Source: Rothia nasimurium (GTDB lineage: Bacteria; Actinomycetota; Actinomycetes; Actinomycetales; Micrococcaceae). Taken from it: DNA of 64,000 bases. The position numbers and the translations under genes are program-made. Under the pieces are notes generated by a model. It was not told the DNA's origin and made no database searches. It saw nothing but the letters and a program-made list of their open reading frames with translations. The DNA lies in assembly GCF_928382285.1 (NCBI RefSeq), contig NZ_CAKMSS010000002.1, forward strand, positions 1-64,000, in the 5' to 3' direction. This document shows positions 61,534 through 64,000 of the stretch, piece after piece (within the stretch, counting starts at the first letter, position 1; each line of letters opens with the position of its first letter).

Positions 61534-62591
61534 TTTCGCTGCGTCCGCTCACCCCCGAGGTCTGCCAGCCTGCCCGTTCTGAGCGGGTGCTGGTCACCGG
61601 CGCCTCTGGGCTTCTGGGCCGTGAGGTTGTCTTTGCCCTGCTGAGGGCAGGGTATGCTGTGCGGGCCTTCCAGCGCGGGGACTCCGGTATCGCCCAGATG
61701 CTCCCTGCCCACCTGGCCGACCGCTTCGACCAGGTGCAGGGTTCTCTCACCGACCAGCTGGCGGTGCGCCGGGCTGTTACCGGTGTTCAGGGGATTATCC
61801 ATCTGGCCGCTAAGGTGTCTGTGGTCGGGGACTGGGAGGACTACCGGCAGGTCAACGTCGAGGGCACCCGCACCCTGCTTGAGGCTGCCCGCACAGTCGG
61901 TATCGGCAAGTTCCTGCACACCTCTTCGCCCTCTGTAGCCCACACTGGAGCCTCCATCGTGGGCGAAGGTAACCCGCCCGCTAGCCCCGACCAGGCCCGC
62001 GGTAACTATGCCCGGTCTAAGGCCGAGTCTGAGCTGCTGGCCCTAAGCTACAATGCGGACGACTTCTGGGTGGGTGTGCTGCGCCCCCACATTGTCTGGG
62101 GCCCCGGCGATACCCAGCTGGTGGAGCGCGTCCTAGAACGCGCCGCTGCAGGCCGTCTGCCCCTACTCAACCAGGGCACCGCCATGATTGACACCCTCTA
62201 CATCGATAACGGGGCGGACGCTTTCGTACGCGGCTACCAGCGCCTGGAAGCGATTCGCGGGGTACCCCTGGTGGTTACCAACGGCCAGCCCCGCCCGGTC
62301 GGTGAGATTATCGCCGGTATGTGTACCGCCTGCGGCGTCAAGCCCCCGGCCTACTCGCTGCCGGCGTCCGTGGCCTACGGACTGGGTTTGGTGATGGAAA
62401 AGGCCTGGGCCCGTTGTGCCCCCGGGCAGATTCCCCCGCTGACCTCTTTCTTAGCCGAGCAGCTGTCCACCGCCCACTGGTTCGACCAGCGCACCACCCG
62501 GGAACTCCTGGACTGGTCCCCTGCCATCTCCCTGGAAGAAGGGTATGAGCGGCTGGGCGACTACTACGGACGCAGATTTCGTAGGAACTAA
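61527..62591 (+). CDS. oleD: OleD, 2-alkyl-3-ketoalkanoate reductase
   Basis: A 354-residue short-chain dehydrogenase of the extended type. It reduces the beta-keto acid made by OleA to the beta-hydroxy acid used by OleC. The Rossmann motif GASGLLG is at 24-30, with Ser133 in HTSSPS, Tyr160 and Lys164 in GNYARSKAE. RPHIVWGPGDTQLVERVLERA is the conserved part that follows the active site in OleD. The start is GTG at 61527 with GGGGG before it, inside the end of oleBC, so translation is coupled. It is the last gene of the cluster. Confidence 0.93.
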   Translation: MVVSLRPLTPEVCQPARSERVLVTGASGLLGREVVFALLRAGYAVRAFQRGDSGIAQMLPAHLADRFDQVQGSLTDQLAVRRAVTGVQGIIHLAAKVSVVGDWEDYRQVNVEGTRTLLEAARTVGIGKFLHTSSPSVAHTGASIVGEGNPPASPDQARGNYARSKAESELLALSYNADDFWVGVLRPHIVWGPGDTQLVERVLERAAAGRLPLLNQGTAMIDTLYIDNGADAFVRGYQRLEAIRGVPLVVTNGQPRPVGEIIAGMCTACGVKPPAYSLPASVAYGLGLVMEKAWARCAPGQIPPLTSFLAEQLSTAHWFDQRTTRELLDWSPAISLEEGYERLGDYYGRRFRRN

Positions 62592-62612
62592 TAACTAGCC
62601 CTTTTCGAATAG

Positions 62613-62714
62613 GCAGGCAGAGCGCCGACAGCCAGCTGGACCGGGGCTGGCGGTGAATTGGGCGAGCGCCCCGCGCGAGACCAAGAGGGTTGCTGGCCTA
62701 GGCGCTCTGCCTGC
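62613..62714. other. Structured intergenic element between oleD and mutM
   Basis: A perfect 14-base outer stem, 62613-62626 (GCAGGCAGAGCGCC) with 62701-62714, encloses 74 bases that form at least two inner hairpins (GCCAGC/GCTGGC at 62631-62651 and GGGC/GCCC at 62660-62671). No T run follows on either strand, so it is not a simple terminator. It lies between two convergent genes. It may be a folded RNA, a bidirectional transcription barrier, or a palindromic element. Confidence 0.55.
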
Positions 62715-62726
62715 TGTCAGATGTAG

Positions 62727-63680
62727 TCACATTCCTCTGGGCTTTCTCTGGCAATGGGGGCACCGGTAGGAGCTCCTTCCTCCGAAGGGCTCCCGCACTA
62801 TCAGCGAGGTGCGCCCCGCCTCTAGGCAGCGGGGGCAGGGTTTTCCTGCCTGCCCGTAGGCATTGAGGGACCGGTCGAAGTAGCCCGATTCCCCGTTGAC
62901 GTTGACGTAGAGGGCATCGAAGCTGGTGCCGCCCTGGGCTAGGGCATCCCGCATGACGGTGCGCGCGGCGTCCACCAGTTCGCGGGCGGTTGAGACTGGG
63001 ATGCTCTTGGCGGGTTTGGCGTAGTGTAATCTGGCCCGCCATAGGGCTTCGTCGGCGTAGATATTGCCCACCCCGGAAATGGCGCTTTGGTCGAGCAGGA
63101 GCTTCTTGATGCCGGTGGAGGTGCCCAGCATGGTGCGTCTGAACTGCCCGAAGTCGAAGTGGGGGTCGAGCGGGTCGCGGGCGATGTGGGCAACGGCCTG
63201 CGGGATGAGGGGTAGCCCCAGTGCGGACGCGGACGCCCCCGGCACCGGCTCCCCGGCGGCGTTGCGGGTGGGTAGCAGGGGGCTTACAAACATGCCGCCG
63301 AAGATGCGTTGGTCCACAAAGCGCAGGGTGAGCGGGGCTTCGCGCCCGCTCTCGTCGGTGGCTCCTGCTAAGTCTATGAGCACTTTGAGGTGTTTTTCTG
63401 CCGGTAGCTCGGGGGCTTTGAGCAGAACCTGCCCGCTCATGCCCAGGTGAATGACCAGGGCAAATTCTTCGTTGCCCTCAAAGAGCAGCCAGAGGTACTT
63501 GCCGCGTCTGGCCACATCCGCCACGCGCAGGCCCGTCAGCAGTCGCTCGAAATCCACCGGCCCGGCCTCGTGGCGCCGCACCGAGCGTCCGTCCACTACC
63601 TGCACGCGCTCCAGCACCGCACCGAGGATGTGCCCGGCTAGGCCCCGGCGGACCACCTCGACCTCGGGTAACTCCGGCAT
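62727..63680 (-). CDS. mutM: Formamidopyrimidine-DNA glycosylase
   Basis: A 317-residue repair enzyme that removes oxidised purines such as 8-oxoguanine and cuts the strand. It starts MPELPEVEVVRRGL with the catalytic Pro (after removal of Met) and Glu. The helix-two-turn-helix AISGVGNIYADEALW and the C-terminal zinc finger (CPRC..CPHC) are complete. SKLxxxx is seen as the SGQVLL region with the conserved Lys after HLGMSG. The ATG at 63680 follows GGCGGAG. In many actinobacteria it stands directly before smc; here the ole genes are between them. Confidence 0.95.
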   Translation of the reverse strand: MPELPEVEVVRRGLAGHILGAVLERVQVVDGRSVRRHEAGPVDFERLLTGLRVADVARRGKYLWLLFEGNEEFALVIHLGMSGQVLLKAPELPAEKHLKVLIDLAGATDESGREAPLTLRFVDQRIFGGMFVSPLLPTRNAAGEPVPGASASALGLPLIPQAVAHIARDPLDPHFDFGQFRRTMLGTSTGIKKLLLDQSAISGVGNIYADEALWRARLHYAKPAKSIPVSTARELVDAARTVMRDALAQGGTSFDALYVNVNGESGYFDRSLNAYGQAGKPCPRCLEAGRTSLIVREPFGGRSSYRCPHCQRKPRGM

Positions 63681-63846
63681 ATTCACTCCGCCTTTCCAAA
63701 AATGAAAAAATATGCACCGCGTGGTGCCCACATCTTGAACATATCAGGTGCAGAATAGAGCCTGTGCATTCTCACCTGTCACCAGCCTACTGATATATGG
63801 CGGGCGGCAGGGGGCAGAACCAACCCTTCTGTAAAAGGAGAGACTT
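63681..63846. promoter_or_regulatory. Divergent region between mutM and the amino acid permease
   Basis: The 166 bases hold no gene. GATATATGG near 63790 may be a -10 box for the permease. TTGAAC at about 63735 has no good partner. No operator-like palindrome is seen. Confidence 0.25.
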
Positions 63847-64000
63847 TTGTCGACACCCCCACCCCCCACGAGGCAGCACGCTGATGTGCCGTCCTTCGCC
63901 CACGAGCAAGAAGGCTTCCAGCAGGGCCTCAAGCCCCGGCAGATTCAGATGATTGCCATGGGCGGGTCCATCGGAACCGGCCTCTTTCTCGGTGCGGGCG
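63847..64000 (+). CDS. Amino acid permease, APC family (3' end beyond the window)
   Basis: The first 51 residues are present. A polar start with a Pro run is followed by [27 protein letters not shown], the hallmark of the first segment of the amino acid transporter (AAT) group of APC permeases (LysP, AroP, GabP, ProY type). The start is TTG at 63847 with GGAGA six bases before it. The specificity cannot be read from the N terminus. Confidence 0.88.
   Translation, partial: MSTPPPPTRQHADVPSFAHEQEGFQQGLKPRQIQMIAMGGSIGTGLFLGAG

Noticed and set aside
1-64000. GCGGACGC as a chromosome-orienting (KOPS-like) sequence
   Set aside because: Copies occur in both orientations in similar number, so there is no strand bias of the kind such sequences need.
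1-64000. CRISPR array, prophage or insertion sequence
   Set aside because: No regularly spaced repeats, no transposase, integrase or phage structural gene. The only tyrosine recombinase is XerC by context and domain make-up.

Overview
The window is a stretch of actinobacterial chromosome, most likely from a member of the Micrococcaceae close to Rothia, Kocuria or Micrococcus. This rests on the high G+C content (roughly 60 % by eye), on actinobacteria-specific families (DUF3052, DUF3145, DUF2469, an MptB-like mannosyltransferase), on conserved actinobacterial gene orders (aceE-fabD-fabH-acpP-fabF; rpsP-khpA-rimM-trmD-rplS-lepB-rnhB-DUF2469; yraN-comM-dprA-xerC; ftsY-amtB-glnK) and on an olefin cluster with the fused oleBC gene known from Micrococcus luteus. 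The genus call is inference. I see no prophage, transposase or CRISPR array.

Layout. 1-4.1 kb: end of an unknown gene, tRNA-Arg plus a truncated second copy, a polyprenol-phosphomannose-dependent mannosyltransferase, oligoribonuclease, tRNA-His, peptide deformylase and RNase P RNA. 4.1-12 kb: yaaA, a Nif3-like gene, msrA, the cysteine pair cysK-cysE, a family-2 glycosyltransferase, gnd, a small membrane protein, a Tat-exported unknown protein and tRNA-Val. 12-20.6 kb: a DUF3052 gene divergent from aceE, then the type II fatty acid synthase genes and a DUF3145 gene. 20.6-31.3 kb, all on the minus strand: xerC-dprA-comM-yraN, then DUF2469-rnhB-lepB-lepB-rplS, trmD-rimM, a probable toxin-antitoxin pair, khpA and rpsP. 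31.4-38.4 kb: an ABC exporter with a two-component system, a 643-residue protein of unknown function and a Nudix hydrolase. 38.5-48.6 kb: ffh, then an oligopeptide ABC transporter with a fused double ATPase and two paralogous lipoproteins. 48.6-57.6 kb: xth, glnK-amtB, ftsY, an MFS transporter and smc. 57.7-62.6 kb: oleA-oleBC-oleD. 62.6-64 kb: a structured intergenic element, mutM and the start of an amino acid permease.

How parts work together. aceE makes acetyl-CoA, fabD/fabH/acpP/fabF build acyl chains, and OleA-OleBC-OleD can join two such chains head to head into a long-chain alkene. ffh and ftsY form the SRP targeting route, and the two LepB peptidases cut exported proteins. amtB-glnK is nitrogen-controlled, with GlnR-like boxes upstream. 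xth, mutM, xerC, smc, dprA and comM cover repair, chromosome dynamics and transformation.

Most notable: the oleABCD cluster inserted between smc and mutM; an 8-11 base motif (GCGGACGC, often GCGGACGCCGG) strongly over-represented on both strands; a toxin-antitoxin cassette between two terminators that each carry an 18-base direct repeat; a 24-base duplication of the rnpB 3' end; and the absence of fasR and glnD from places where related actinobacteria usually carry them.
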